Shown one piece after another: positions 1 through 9,381 of a stretch of 50,671 bases of DNA. Each line of letters starts with the position of its first letter. Positions within the stretch are counted from its first letter, which is position 1. The stretch spans positions 1 through 50,671 of the forward strand of contig VBDU01000057.1 of the NCBI GenBank assembly GCA_005883625.1, written 5' to 3'. The notes beneath the pieces are model-generated. The model made no database searches and was not told the origin of the DNA. It worked only from the letters and a program-made list of their open reading frames with translations. Made by a program: the position numbers and the translations under genes. Origin of the DNA: Chloroflexota bacterium (lineage in GTDB: Bacteria; Chloroflexota; Limnocylindria; P2-11E).

Positions 1-2409
1 GCTCGTGTTCGTGAGCGTGATCGGCACGGACGCCGGCGTCCCGGCGACCGGCAGGCTCGGCGCGCCCGGCGCGTACGCCGCGCCGAAGGCGGGCAGCACC
101 GGTCCGGCGACGATGACCATCGCGTTGCCCGGCGTGACGCCCTTCGTGGAGAACCAGGCGACGCCCTCCTGCACGAGGTCGAAACGGAGCTGGTAATTCC
201 CGCCGGTCGGCGGCGCGGTGACCTGCGCGTTGACGCTCACCGACTGCTGCGGCCCGAGGTCGGCGCCGAGCTTGGTGCGCGCGCCGTCCCACACGACGGT
301 CTGGCCCGACGCGGAGAGCCAGTGGTAACCGAGGTTGACCGGGAACGAGTTCGTGACCGGGAAGATCCCGCGGCCGAGATTGGTGATCGTCACCGGGACC
401 GTCGCGGTCTGCCCGGCGGTCAGCGCCGGCGCGCTCCACTGGTAGCCGGCCTTGAAGTCCACCGACACTCCGGTCGGCGTGTCGTCGGGGGCGATGCCCT
501 TGTCGGCGAACGCGAACTCGTTCTCCTTGTAGAGATCGAGGTAGAGCGTGTAGTTCGTCGGGTACTGCGGCGCCGTGACGACGATCGGCAGCCTCACCTG
601 CTGTCCGGGAGCGACGTCGGCGGGGAGCGGCACCAGGCTCGGGCCGGGGAACGTGTTCCCGGTCGCGTCGCTCACCCACTTGTAGCCGAGCTTCACCGGG
701 CCGGCGCCGGTGGCGTTCCAGGTGCGGCCGCCGTCGTTGAGCACGGTGACGGTGATCGTGCGGATCTCGCCCGCGGTCCACGAGAGCGGCACGTTGTCGG
801 TCACCCAGTCCGCGCCCCAGTCGGCGGCGCGGAACGCGACGTCCCGGTAGGGCGTGCGGTAGAGATCGTTCCACCACATCCCGTTCGACTGGAGGTCCCA
901 GCGCACGATGTACGTGCCCATGACCGGGATGGTCAGCGGTACGTTCACGCTCGCGCTGGCGCCGGGCGCGATCGCGCTCTGGAGCTGCGCCGCCGCGCCC
1001 TGCGACACGCTCACCGCGCCCTTGCTCAGGAGCTTGTACGAGACCGCGGTGCCGGCGGGGATCGAGGTCAGGCCGCGGTTCGTCACCGAGACCGAGACCG
1101 GGATCGGCGTGCCGGGGACGCCGGCCTTACCGAGCTGCGGCTCGACGTACGGCAGCGCCGTGTAGCCGTTGTCGACCGCGGCCTGCGCGAGCCGGCGGAT
1201 GCCGTCGAGCATGTTGTAGATCCCGTTCCCGGGGCAGGCCGTCTGCCCGCCCTCGCGGCTCAGGATGTAGTTCGCGTTCCGATGGCCCTGGATGTTCGGT
1301 GGGCTCGACGTGACGTTCACCCACTGGCCGTTCGGCCCTTGCTCCTGGTGCGTGAATACGTCGTTGCCGTACGGCTGGAGGCCGAGCTGCTTGAACTTCA
1401 GCGCGATGATGTTCTCGAGCGCGCCCTGCAGCTGGCCGGTCGGCGCGTTCACGCTGTAGTCACCGAGCGCGGCGACGCCGATGGTCCCGTTGTTCCAGCC
1501 GTACGCGTGACCGCCGATCACGCCGTCGCCGCCCTGTCGACCGGTCCAGATGTTCCCGAACTTGTCGACGATGTAGTTGTAGCCGATGTCTCCCCAGCCG
1601 CGCGTGACCGCGTGGTAGTAGTAGATGCTGCGGATCGACGCCGCGGGGTTCGTGCCGCCGTCGTCGGTGACGGTGTGATGGATGATCGCTTTCTGCACGG
1701 GCTGGTACTTGGGCGCCCAGAGCATGAGGTTCTCGTCCGCCGCCCAATCCTGGCGCGAGCGGATAGCCGACGCGCCGGCGGGCGCGGCCTCGGCGTACGA
1801 GCGGCCGAAATCGCTGAGCGCGCCGTGCAGATCGTTCACGAGACGCGCGATCGGACCCGCGTTGAGGTCGCTCACGTCCATGAACGAGAGAGCGACCTGC
1901 TCGAGCGCGCCGGCGTCGCCGCCGGTCAGCCAGATGCGGTACTGCGCGAACCGCGCGGCCGGCACCGCGTACGGACCCGCGAACCATTCGTTGCGGTCGT
2001 GATCGGCCATGTCCTCGTCGGCCGTGAAGACCGCCCACTCGGACCAGCTCGCGCCGTCACGCGAGGTGCGGACCTCGACGTAGAACGTGTCCTCGCTGCC
2101 GAGCGCGGCGACCCAGTGGACGCCGAGGTGGTCGAAGGCCTGACCCGCGTCGACCGGGTCGGAGGTGAAGAGGAGCGTGCCGCCGCCGGTCGCGCCCGCG
2201 TCCTTCAGGCCGAGCTCGGTCCCGCTCTCGGTGCGCACGGTGAGGCCGCCGGCGGTCCGCGCGGGGTCGTGCTGCACGACCTCACGGGCGACGATCTCGC
2301 CCGAAGCGCGCTGCGAGGCGACCGCCGGGGCGCTCGCGCGCGGGAACAGCATGAGGACGAACAGGGCCGCCAGGAGCACGAGGCGCAGTCGCGGATGACC
2401 TCGGACCAA
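1..2409 (-). CDS. Secreted PGRP-type N-acetylmuramoyl-L-alanine amidase with Ig-like repeats (C-terminus off the left edge)
   Basis: Likely cleaves the MurNAc-L-Ala bond of peptidoglycan outside the cell. The start is a TTG at 2409: an in-frame TAG lies 15 nt upstream, AAGGGGG gives a ribosome site, and the product opens with a basic n-region (VRGHPRLR) and a hydrophobic signal segment. After a beta-rich segment (about residues 30-200) comes the amidase/PGRP domain (about 215-400). Its three zinc ligands are visible: the HHT motif near residue 244, GHR, and the Cys of ACPG near 391. GWGDIGYNY and an IGVAALGDY-like strand are also present. From about residue 400 to the edge run Ig-like repeats of the YHW...VVWDG.RT...FDLV.EGVAWF type, shared with the subtilase and SpoIID proteins downstream. 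The missing 3' end probably holds more repeats. Family assignment is firm; the substrate is inferred. Confidence 0.88.
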   Translation of the reverse strand, partial: MVRGHPRLRLVLLAALFVLMLFPRASAPAVASQRASGEIVAREVVQHDPARTAGGLTVRTESGTELGLKDAGATGGGTLLFTSDPVDAGQAFDHLGVHWVAALGSEDTFYVEVRTSRDGASWSEWAVFTADEDMADHDRNEWFAGPYAVPAARFAQYRIWLTGGDAGALEQVALSFMDVSDLNAGPIARLVNDLHGALSDFGRSYAEAAPAGASAIRSRQDWAADENLMLWAPKYQPVQKAIIHHTVTDDGGTNPAASIRSIYYYHAVTRGWGDIGYNYIVDKFGNIWTGRQGGDGVIGGHAYGWNNGTIGVAALGDYSVNAPTGQLQGALENIIALKFKQLGLQPYGNDVFTHQEQGPNGQWVNVTSSPPNIQGHRNANYILSREGGQTACPGNGIYNMLDGIRRLAQAAVDNGYTALPYVEPQLGKAGVPGTPIPVSVSVTNRGLTSIPAGTAVSYKLLSKGAVSVSQGAAAQLQSAIAPGASASVNVPLTIPVMGTYIVRWDLQSNGMWWNDLYRTPYRDVAFRAADWGADWVTDNVPLSWTAGEIRTITVTVLNDGGRTWNATGAGPVKLGYKWVSDATGNTFPGPSLVPLPADVAPGQQVRLPIVVTAPQYPTNYTLYLDLYKENEFAFADKGIAPDDTPTGVSVDFKAGYQWSAPALTAGQTATVPVTITNLGRGIFPVTNSFPVNLGYHWLSASGQTVVWDGARTKLGADLGPQQSVSVNAQVTAPPTGGNYQLRFDLVQEGVAWFSTKGVTPGNAMVIVAGPVLPAFGAAYAPGAPSLPVAGTPASVPITLTNTS

Positions 2410-2927
2410 GCGGTCCCCCTTCTACCTCGCCATCCCCCCGACGCTCCACCCGATTCTGCGACAGGGACCGGCTCGTGTATACGGTCGAACGCTCCTCGCT
2501 CTGTGGTGTTACCACGGGGTCTCTGTTGCCCGTAACGATCGCCGGCAGCACGCCTGCCCGTCGCGACCAGGGGACCGACGAGCGAGGTAATGCATTTTGA
2601 GGAGCGACAAAGGGCTCAGCGCGTTCGTCGTGATCGTTGCGGGATCAGCTTTCTCGCGCCGCGACGGCGCCGATCGCGCGCTGCGGGGCGTGACCGGTAC
2701 CGGCTGAACGGCCTGCAGCTTCGGGCCGGCAAGTACCGCCGCGATGAAGTCTCCCGACGGCGACCAGGTATCCCGCGCGGAACGCCTGCGCGAGGTCGCG
2801 AAGCCCGAGACAGCCGGCTAAGAACTGATCCGCGCCCAGGTCGACGTTGGCGAAGCTGACGAAGACGCGAACCGTTGACCGGGGGCTTCGCGCATGTCGT
2901 CGCCATGCTCACACTTAGACGGGCTAT
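2410..2927. other. 518-bp gene-free stretch between the amidase and the VapBC module
   Basis: No credible gene here. The amidase promoter must lie in the part near 2410-2600. A small perfect palindrome (GTGGT-gtt-ACCAC, 2503-2515) could be an operator but nothing supports that directly. The part near 2798-2872 is a relic of the spoIID 3' end, listed separately. Short open frames on both strands are arginine-rich and look like GC-driven noise. Confidence 0.6.
2798..2872 (-). pseudogene. Relic of the 3' end of a SpoIID-like gene
   Basis: About 75 bp match the 3' end of the intact spoIID-like gene at 3800-3874, in the same orientation, with about 6 mismatches counted by eye. Translated, the relic reads VRVFVSFANVDLGADQF then LAGCLGLR, against VRVFGSFANVDLRADQF and LTGCLGLR in the intact protein. 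Reading frame and protein similarity are preserved, so it derives from coding DNA. Homology stops abruptly on both sides. The VapBC module lies between the relic and the intact copy, which suggests a duplication or insertion event at this site. Confidence 0.75.
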
Positions 2928-3335
2928 CTAGAACTTGAAGGCCAGGCTTCCGAGCTTTCTCGGAAGATCCCTGTCGAAGCTCGCGACTGGGAGACCCCGG
3001 AGAGCAGCCTTCGCAGCGACGTAGGAGTCAATGAAGTCCACGTCCTTCAGCTCTCCACTCTTCTGTAGTGCTTCGAGCACGATGGACGGTTCCTCGGTGT
3101 TCACGCCGCGCGCACTCACGAACGCGATGAGCTGTTCCGCGACGTCGCGCTGGGGCAGCTCGTAACTGTGGTGAAGCACGGCTGCGACCTCGCCGACCAC
3201 GGCCGCGGATAGCAACAGCTCGACCTCCCCCCGGGACACCCGCTGCATCAGGGCAAGCGCCCGCGCGTACTGGTGCGCGGGCGTCTTCGTGAGAAAGCGA
3301 ATGACGACATTCGAGTCGACGTAGACCGCATCCAT
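2928..3335 (-). CDS. vapC: PIN-domain toxin (VapC-like ribonuclease)
   Basis: A 135-residue protein of ordinary PIN length. The acidic Mg2+-binding residues of the PIN active site are present: D7 in YVDSN, E49 in VVGEV, D103 in DFIDSY, and D121/D123 in SFDRD. The family cleaves RNA, often tRNA, when freed from its antitoxin. It starts 3 nt after the stop of the AbrB-type gene upstream, so the two are translationally coupled as an antitoxin-toxin pair. Start is ATG at 3335. The active site looks intact, so it is probably functional. Confidence 0.88.
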   Translation of the reverse strand: MDAVYVDSNVVIRFLTKTPAHQYARALALMQRVSRGEVELLLSAAVVGEVAAVLHHSYELPQRDVAEQLIAFVSARGVNTEEPSIVLEALQKSGELKDVDFIDSYVAAKAALRGLPVASFDRDLPRKLGSLAFKF

Positions 3336-3338
3336 CGA

Positions 3339-3626
3339 CTACTTGCGCTCCCGGAGCCTCTGACCGCGCCGATTCCATGCGCGCTTGCGTAGTTCAGTGA
3401 TGTCCATGTGACCGACACGTTTGCTGGCTTCTCCGAAGACTCCCGCGAGCGAGAGGACGTCCGGGCGGCGTAGGGGCGTGACCACCAGCTTACCGGCGCC
3501 AGCAGTTTCGAAGCGCAGCTTGTCCCCGGTCCTCACGTTGATGGCTTCCCTGATGGGCGCGGGCAAGGTGAGCTGGCCCTTGCTCGTCAAGGTGGCGTCA
3601 GCCGTGACCCGTCGGCTCTTACTCAT
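3339..3626 (-). CDS. vapB: AbrB/SpoVT-type antitoxin (VapB-like)
   Basis: A 95-residue protein with an N-terminal swapped-hairpin SpoVT-AbrB DNA-binding domain (TLTSKGQLTLPAPIREAI, then GDKLRFE) and a C-terminal tail (about residues 55-95) that should wrap the PIN partner. A good ribosome site (AAGGAGA) lies just before ATG 3626. As in similar modules it would neutralise the PIN ribonuclease and autoregulate from the comparatively AT-rich 3640-3700 region. The adjacent PIN gene makes the role fairly secure. Confidence 0.86.
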   Translation of the reverse strand: MSKSRRVTADATLTSKGQLTLPAPIREAINVRTGDKLRFETAGAGKLVVTPLRRPDVLSLAGVFGEASKRVGHMDITELRKRAWNRRGQRLRERK

Positions 3627-3769
3627 GTGTTCTCCTTACTTCCCGATTTCCTTACCCAGCAGAAGAAATGGTAACGAAAGTGGTCAAGGGTCGATGTGAA
3701 AGTGCGTCGACAGCCAGGACTGTCGATGTCCCGCGACCTTGGCTCGGCGAAACCAGGTGCGCGTGAGGG

Positions 3770-6508
3770 CTAGAAGGGCGAGAGCCTCACCATCGTCGAG
3801 CGAAGCCCGAGACAGCCGGTGAGGAACTGATCCGCGCGCAGGTCGACGTTGGCGAAGCTGCCGAAGACGCGGACCGAGACGACGTGGCCGACGTTCGCGG
3901 GCGACTGGTTGGAGACGTCGACCGCCTGCAATGAGCCGATGTCGACCTGATTGCAACGCAGGATCGCGCTCTGGAGCTGCGTGCCGGTGAAGGTCGCGCT
4001 CCACGAGGCGCGCGGGTTCGTGCTCGGCGCGCTCACGCGGAGGTCGGCCGGGTCCGGCACCGCGGTGAGGCCGCCCGCGGTCGGGGAGCAGGCCCAGGTG
4101 CCGCCGGAGCGCACGACGTTGTTCATCCAGCAGCCGAACGCCTTCGTGTAGCCACCCGAGCTCGAGGCGAAATACGTCCGCACGGGCTGGCCCTGGAAGG
4201 TGACGATCTTGCTCGCGGTGAGCGCGGCCGCCTGGTCGGTGATCGGCGTCTCGATCTGCCTGCCGTTCAGCATCTTGACGCCGCCGTAGCACTGGTCGGA
4301 CTGGTCGTCGCTCACGTCGTAGTCGCTCGAGCCGCCGCGGTACGAGGTGAACGCGTAGCTGCGCGCCGCGAGCGCCTGCGCCTTGTACGCCTCGAGGTTC
4401 CAACCGCCGAGCATCTCCAGCGGGATGACGCCGCGGACGTACTCGTCGTAATTCACGTAGTTCACGATCCGAAGCGTCCCGCCGAGGTTGCTGAACTTGA
4501 AGTTCCCGCGGTAGACGCCCTTCTCCTGGACGTTCGTCGGCACCGATGGATCGAGGGGCTGCGCGACGACCGGTCCCGCGCCCTCGTACACGATCGTCGG
4601 CTGCGCCGTGGCCTGGTTCCACACCTGCACGATCCCGCGCGTCGCGAGGAACTGGAACGTCACGCCCGGGCCCGCGTTCCCGATGATCTGGTTCGGCGGG
4701 TTCGAGCTTTCGTTGAGCACACGGAAGCCGCCCGCCGAGACGACGTTCGCGAGGTTCCCCGCGAAGTACGCCACGCCGCTGCAGTTGTAGCGGGACTGCG
4801 AGCTAGGCTGCGAGAGCAGGACGCGGAGCGCGCCGCGGGCGGGATCGACCTGCGCCACGGGCATGAGCGTCGTTCCCTGGTAGTACCAGCCGACGATCTG
4901 CTCGCCGGTGAGCGGGACGCCGGCCGCGCCGCTGGCGAGGCCCTGCGCACCCCACTGGCTCATGCCGACACCGTGGCCGAAGCCCTTGCCGTAGAAGGTG
5001 ACGCCGGGCACCACCGCGACCTGCTCGTTCTTGGGCTGCACGCCGAACTGGCTGAACCAGCCAAAGCCCTCCATCACCATGTCCCACGCGAGCGTGTAGT
5101 TGCCGGTCGTGTTCGGGAGCGCGACCGAGATCGGCACTGTGACCGAGCTGCCGCCCATCGCGACCGGACGGACGTCGCTCGGGAGGATGCCGCGGTTGCC
5201 GTCCCAGACGGCGATGCGACCCGCGCCGTCGTAGAGGTGGTAGCTCAGGCGGATCGGGCTCGGACCGCCGTTCGTCCACACGCGGCCGCCGTAGTTGGTC
5301 ACGTCGACGGTGAGCTGCACGACCGCGCCGAGGGTCACCTGCGGTGGCGTGGTGGTCGCGCCGTATCCCGCGACGAGGCCGCTCGAGATCGCGACCGCGT
5401 GACGGAGCGGCGGCGAGCCGAGGTCCGAGAACCAGGACACGCCTTCCTTCACGAGGTCGACCGCGATCGTGTAGGTGCCCGCCGCGCCCGGGGCCATGTA
5501 CGTGAGCGACAGGCTCTTCGCCTGGCCCGGCAGGACGTCCCCGCCGAGCGGCGTCCGCGGCCCGTCCCAGAGGACGACCTCGCCGCTCGGGCCGTACATG
5601 TGATAGCTGAGGTTGACGGGGTTCGGCCCGGTCGCCGGCCAGGGCACGTTGCCCGCGTTCGTGACGGTGAGCGGGATCGTCTTCTGCTCGCCGAAGAACG
5701 CGGTGCCGACCGTCGGCGCGGCGTACGCGGCGGCGAAGATCGACGGCTGTACGGGTCCGGGCAGCCGCAGCGGCACGCTGCCGAGCTGTCCGAACCAGGC
5801 GACGCCCTCGTGGACGAGATCGAACGTGAGGATGTAGGCGCCGGGCGCGGTCGGCGTGACCACGGTCGCGCTCACGGTGACCGTGCCGTTCACGTCGACG
5901 TTCGCCGGCAGCGGCGTGCGCACGCCGTCCCACACCACGGTCTGGCCGCTCGCGTCGTGCCAGTGATACGAGAGGTCGACGAGGTTCACGCCCGCGGACG
6001 GCCAGCCGACCGACCCCGTGTTGGTGACCGGGACCGCGACCTGATAGCTCGTGGCGGCGAGCATCGCGGGCAGGGTGACGACGCCGAACTTCGCGTTGAA
6101 CGCGCTCTGCGCCATGAGCGGGTACGCGCCGCTCGGCTCGACCCACCCGACGCCCTCCTTCACGAGCGCGAAGCGGATGAAGTACGGACCGGGCATCGCG
6201 GGGACCGCAACGTCCGCGGTCACGACCTTCTGTGCGGTCTGCGCGATGTCGCCGCCGAGCGCGGTGCGCGCGCCATCCCATACGGCCACGGCGCCCGCGC
6301 CGTCGTACCAGTGATAGGAGAGGTTCACCGGATTGGGGCCCGTCGCGTTCCAGATCTCGCTCCCGATGTTCGTGAGCGTCACGGGGACCTGGACGGTCGT
6401 CCCCGCGCCGGCCTGCGGCGGGACGGTGGCAAGGTACGTCGCGGCGAGGATCGGCGAAGGCGCCGCGAGCGCGACGCTGGTGAAGATCAGCAGGGCCACC
6501 GCCGTCAT
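3770..6508 (-). CDS. Secreted SpoIID/LytB-domain protein with four Ig-like repeats
   Basis: 912 residues. Start ATG 6508 gives a short hydrophobic signal segment (MTAVALLIFTSVALA). Four Ig-like repeats of about 115-125 residues follow (roughly 20-136, 137-254, 255-373, 374-497), each with a YHW/YHM/YHL..WDG core and an EGVxWF-like end. The SpoIID domain (about 498-912) begins with FGHGVGMSQWGAQG and includes the NYDEYVRGVIP, KAQALAARSYA and ASSSGGYT motifs. SpoIID proteins cut glycan strands as lytic transglycosylases. Here, without other sporulation genes in view, a general wall-remodelling role is more likely. The frame is open upstream through the subtilase in a shadow frame; the true start is set by the signal segment. 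It lies 47 bp downstream of the subtilase stop, probably co-transcribed. Confidence 0.88.
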   Translation of the reverse strand: MTAVALLIFTSVALAAPSPILAATYLATVPPQAGAGTTVQVPVTLTNIGSEIWNATGPNPVNLSYHWYDGAGAVAVWDGARTALGGDIAQTAQKVVTADVAVPAMPGPYFIRFALVKEGVGWVEPSGAYPLMAQSAFNAKFGVVTLPAMLAATSYQVAVPVTNTGSVGWPSAGVNLVDLSYHWHDASGQTVVWDGVRTPLPANVDVNGTVTVSATVVTPTAPGAYILTFDLVHEGVAWFGQLGSVPLRLPGPVQPSIFAAAYAAPTVGTAFFGEQKTIPLTVTNAGNVPWPATGPNPVNLSYHMYGPSGEVVLWDGPRTPLGGDVLPGQAKSLSLTYMAPGAAGTYTIAVDLVKEGVSWFSDLGSPPLRHAVAISSGLVAGYGATTTPPQVTLGAVVQLTVDVTNYGGRVWTNGGPSPIRLSYHLYDGAGRIAVWDGNRGILPSDVRPVAMGGSSVTVPISVALPNTTGNYTLAWDMVMEGFGWFSQFGVQPKNEQVAVVPGVTFYGKGFGHGVGMSQWGAQGLASGAAGVPLTGEQIVGWYYQGTTLMPVAQVDPARGALRVLLSQPSSQSRYNCSGVAYFAGNLANVVSAGGFRVLNESSNPPNQIIGNAGPGVTFQFLATRGIVQVWNQATAQPTIVYEGAGPVVAQPLDPSVPTNVQEKGVYRGNFKFSNLGGTLRIVNYVNYDEYVRGVIPLEMLGGWNLEAYKAQALAARSYAFTSYRGGSSDYDVSDDQSDQCYGGVKMLNGRQIETPITDQAAALTASKIVTFQGQPVRTYFASSSGGYTKAFGCWMNNVVRSGGTWACSPTAGGLTAVPDPADLRVSAPSTNPRASWSATFTGTQLQSAILRCNQVDIGSLQAVDVSNQSPANVGHVVSVRVFGSFANVDLRADQFLTGCLGLRSTMVRLSPF

Positions 6509-6555
6509 GACCGCGACGCTCGCGGTCCCCCGGCGCAGGTCGTGACCCGCGCGGC

Positions 6556-9249
6556 TCAGGGGGTCAGCACCACGGGGCGGGCGGCCCCTGCGCCGAACCA
6601 GGTGACCCCTTCGGAGATGAGGTCGATCGTGGCGAACGCCGCGCCCGGCGGGATCGCGCCGAGGGCGACGGCGACGGTCGCCGTCTCGCCGGGACCGAAG
6701 TCGCGGGCGAGCTTCGTCCGCGGACCGTCCCAGAGGAGCATGGTGCCCTGCGCATCGAGCCAGTGGACGGAGAGCTGGACCGGCGCCACGCCCGCCGCGG
6801 TCCAGAGCGCGCTCGAGGTGTTGGTGACCGTGACCTGCGCGACGGGGTTGGCGCGCGAGACCGTGAGCGGTCCGCTGCTCAGCGTCCCGCGGTAGTCCGG
6901 GAGCACCGCGACGAGCGTGTACGCGGCCGTCGGGCTGCCGAGCGCGCCGAACCAGGCGACGCCCTCCTGCACGAGGTCGGGCCGCGCGCGGTAGATGCCG
7001 GGACGCAGCGGCGCGTCGACCACGAGGCTCAGCGTGACGGTCGCGCCGGGCTGCACGTCCGACGCGAGCACGGTGCGCGCGCCGTCCCAGCTCACGGTGT
7101 TCCCCAGTCCGTCGTAGAGGTGCAGGGCCGCGTGCACGGGGTTCGTCCCGCCGGCCGCCCACGCCACGATGCCGTCGTTCTTCACGGTGACCGGCAGCGC
7201 CACGCGACCGCCCGGCAGGATCGTCGGGACGCTGCCGAGCGTGAAGCTCGCGGAGATGCCGTTGGTGATCGCGTACGGGATGTCGCTCGTCGCGACGCCC
7301 TGACCCGAGAACCAGGTGACGCCTTCCTCCACGAGGTCGAGACGCAGCAGGTACGTGCCGGTCGTCGACGGCGGGACGAGGGGCAGGACGACGACCGCGG
7401 TCGCGCCGGGCGCGACATCCTGCGCAAGCGAGCCGCGCGCGCCGTTCCACACGACGACGCTGCGATCGGTCGCGAGCCAGTGGTAGGAGAGGCGGACCGG
7501 GCTGATCCCGCTCGCCGCCCAGGTGCGGATCCCCGTGTTCTTCACGCTGACGCTCAGCGTCGACTGCGCGCCCGCGACGAGGCTCGCGCCCACCGCCGCC
7601 GGCGAGTACGTCGCGCCGTAGCCGGCGGACACGTTCACGATGACGTCGGCCGGCGCGCTGCCCTGCAGCGACAGCGGGACCCCGCCGAGCGGCGCGAGGT
7701 CGAAGCGCAGGAGGAAGACGCCGGCCAGCGGCGGGGCGGTGATCGTGAGCGTCTTCACCAGGCTCGTGCCCGCGCGGACGTCGGTGCCCAGCGCGGTCGG
7801 CGTGCCGGCGAGGACGACGGCCCTGGTGACGGGGTCGAGCCAGCTGTAGCCGAGCTGGAAGGAGGCGCCGAGCGGCGAGGTGCCGGTGGCGTTCACCTTG
7901 ACGTTCGCGGTGAACGGCAGCCCCGTCGCCACCGCGGCCGGCACGCCCGAGGTGTCGTAGGTCGCGCGGATGTCGCCGCCCGGGGCCGGCACGACGCTCG
8001 ATCCCGTCACCGCGCGGTACGCGTCGACGCGGCCCGCGCCGAAGGAGGTGTCGACGCCCGGCGTGCCGAGGTCGACGGCGGTGGAGCGCAGCCGGTCCGT
8101 GACCTGGTCCGGCGTGAGGTTCGGCTCTTTGCTGAGGACGAGCGCGGCGACGCCGGCGACGAACGGCGACGCCTGCGACGTCCCGCTGAACACGCCGTAC
8201 GAGACCGTTCCCCCGTGCCCGGAAAGGTAGGTCGCGTACGTCGGCGTCGTGCTCACGACGCGATAGCCCGGCGCGGCGATCGCGACGTAGCTCGCCTGCG
8301 TCGAGAACGACGCGCGCGTGTCGTCGGGCTGGGTCGCCCCGACGGCGAGCACGCCCGGATACGCCGCCGGGTAGTCGACCTGATTGATGAACCCGCACTG
8401 CGGGTTGGTCACGCCGCAGTTCCCCGCCGCGGCGACGACGAGGACGTTCTTGTTGCGCGCGTAGCTCACCGCGCTCTGCAGCGTCGCGCTCGCCTGCGGC
8501 GAGCCGAGCGAGATGTTGATGATCCGCGCGCCGTGGTCCGCCGCGTAGACGATCGCCTGCGAGACATCCGAGGTCGTGCCGCTCCCGGTGCAGTCGAGCG
8601 CCTTGATCGGAAGGATCCGCACGCCGAACGCGACGCCCGCGATCCCGACCGTGTTGTTGCCGTTCGCGCCGATGATCCCGGCGACGTGCGTGCCGTGCGA
8701 GTTGTCGTCGTTCGCCTGCGTGACGCAGCCCGGGCTCGTCGCGGAGAGGAAGCTCACGCCGGGGAGCAGCGCGCCGAGAAGGTCGGGGTGCTGCGGGTCG
8801 ACGCCGGTGTCGATCGTCGCGACGACGATGCCCGGCGAGCCCCGCACGACGTCCCACGCCCGGTCGACGCCGGCGGTGCGGATGCCCCACTGTCCGAGAC
8901 CGACGTACGGGTCGGTCGAGTAGAGCGGGTCGTTGGGCGTGAGGTCCAGACGCATAGGCGCGTCCGCCTCGACCGAGGCGACGCCGGCCTGACCTTCGAG
9001 CGTCTCGATCGCGGCGCGATCGCCGGCGCCCGCCGGGAGGGCGACACGCGTGACGCCGAGCGCCGGGATCACGGCGTCGACCGCGCCGCCGACGGAGCGG
9101 ATCGCCGCGTCGCGCAGGTCCGGCGTGATGCCCGGCGCGAACTGCACGAGCACGCGGGGTCCCGCGAACGAGGCCGCCTGTGCCGGGTGCGCGAGCAGAG
9201 GCGCGCTCCCGAGGAGCACGAGCGCACAGGCGAGCGCACGCCAAAACAC
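6556..9249 (-). CDS. Secreted subtilisin-like serine protease (S8) with four Ig-like repeats
   Basis: 897 residues from GTG 9249. That start is preferred over GTG 9273 because GGAAGGGA lies 8 nt upstream and the product begins directly with a signal peptide (FWRALACALVLLGSAPLL, then an AQA cleavage site). An inhibitor-like propeptide (about 35-100) precedes the S8 domain (about 110-415). The catalytic triad is visible: D147 in TIDTGVD, H185 in NSHGTH, S358 in SGTSQAS; the oxyanion Asn is in AAAGNCG. Four Ig-like repeats, related to those of the SpoIID and amidase proteins, fill about 420-897. It probably processes wall or secreted proteins outside the cell and heads a two-gene unit with the SpoIID protein. 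Confidence 0.9.
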   Translation of the reverse strand: MFWRALACALVLLGSAPLLAHPAQAASFAGPRVLVQFAPGITPDLRDAAIRSVGGAVDAVIPALGVTRVALPAGAGDRAAIETLEGQAGVASVEADAPMRLDLTPNDPLYSTDPYVGLGQWGIRTAGVDRAWDVVRGSPGIVVATIDTGVDPQHPDLLGALLPGVSFLSATSPGCVTQANDDNSHGTHVAGIIGANGNNTVGIAGVAFGVRILPIKALDCTGSGTTSDVSQAIVYAADHGARIINISLGSPQASATLQSAVSYARNKNVLVVAAAGNCGVTNPQCGFINQVDYPAAYPGVLAVGATQPDDTRASFSTQASYVAIAAPGYRVVSTTPTYATYLSGHGGTVSYGVFSGTSQASPFVAGVAALVLSKEPNLTPDQVTDRLRSTAVDLGTPGVDTSFGAGRVDAYRAVTGSSVVPAPGGDIRATYDTSGVPAAVATGLPFTANVKVNATGTSPLGASFQLGYSWLDPVTRAVVLAGTPTALGTDVRAGTSLVKTLTITAPPLAGVFLLRFDLAPLGGVPLSLQGSAPADVIVNVSAGYGATYSPAAVGASLVAGAQSTLSVSVKNTGIRTWAASGISPVRLSYHWLATDRSVVVWNGARGSLAQDVAPGATAVVVLPLVPPSTTGTYLLRLDLVEEGVTWFSGQGVATSDIPYAITNGISASFTLGSVPTILPGGRVALPVTVKNDGIVAWAAGGTNPVHAALHLYDGLGNTVSWDGARTVLASDVQPGATVTLSLVVDAPLRPGIYRARPDLVQEGVAWFGALGSPTAAYTLVAVLPDYRGTLSSGPLTVSRANPVAQVTVTNTSSALWTAAGVAPVQLSVHWLDAQGTMLLWDGPRTKLARDFGPGETATVAVALGAIPPGAAFATIDLISEGVTWFGAGAARPVVLTP

Positions 9250-9381
9250 TCCTGGCTTCCCTTCCACTTCCACCCGCGAGTATGGCGACGAGGACCGGGC
9301 CTGAGTAAGGTCTGAACGGCCTCGGTTACACGTTCGTTACTCCTTCGAGTCCTAGCAAGCCCTCGTCCGACCCCATCCGGG

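Noticed and set aside
2503..2515. Short palindrome GTGGT-gtt-ACCAC upstream of the amidase
   Set aside because: Five-base arms are expected by chance; no second copy or regulator nearby.
322..2535. Long plus-strand open frame (about 740 codons) opposite the amidase
   Set aside because: Arg/Ala/Val-rich shadow typical of GC-rich antisense frames; the minus strand encodes a clear zinc amidase.
3770..9244. Single open frame suggesting a subtilase-SpoIID fusion
   Set aside because: Its first 900 codons are a shadow of the subtilase in another frame; the subtilase has its own stop at 6556 and spoIID its own signal segment from 6508.
6763..9315. Plus-strand open frame of 850 codons opposite the subtilase
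   Set aside because: Low-complexity Arg/Asp/Ala composition and no start context; shadow.
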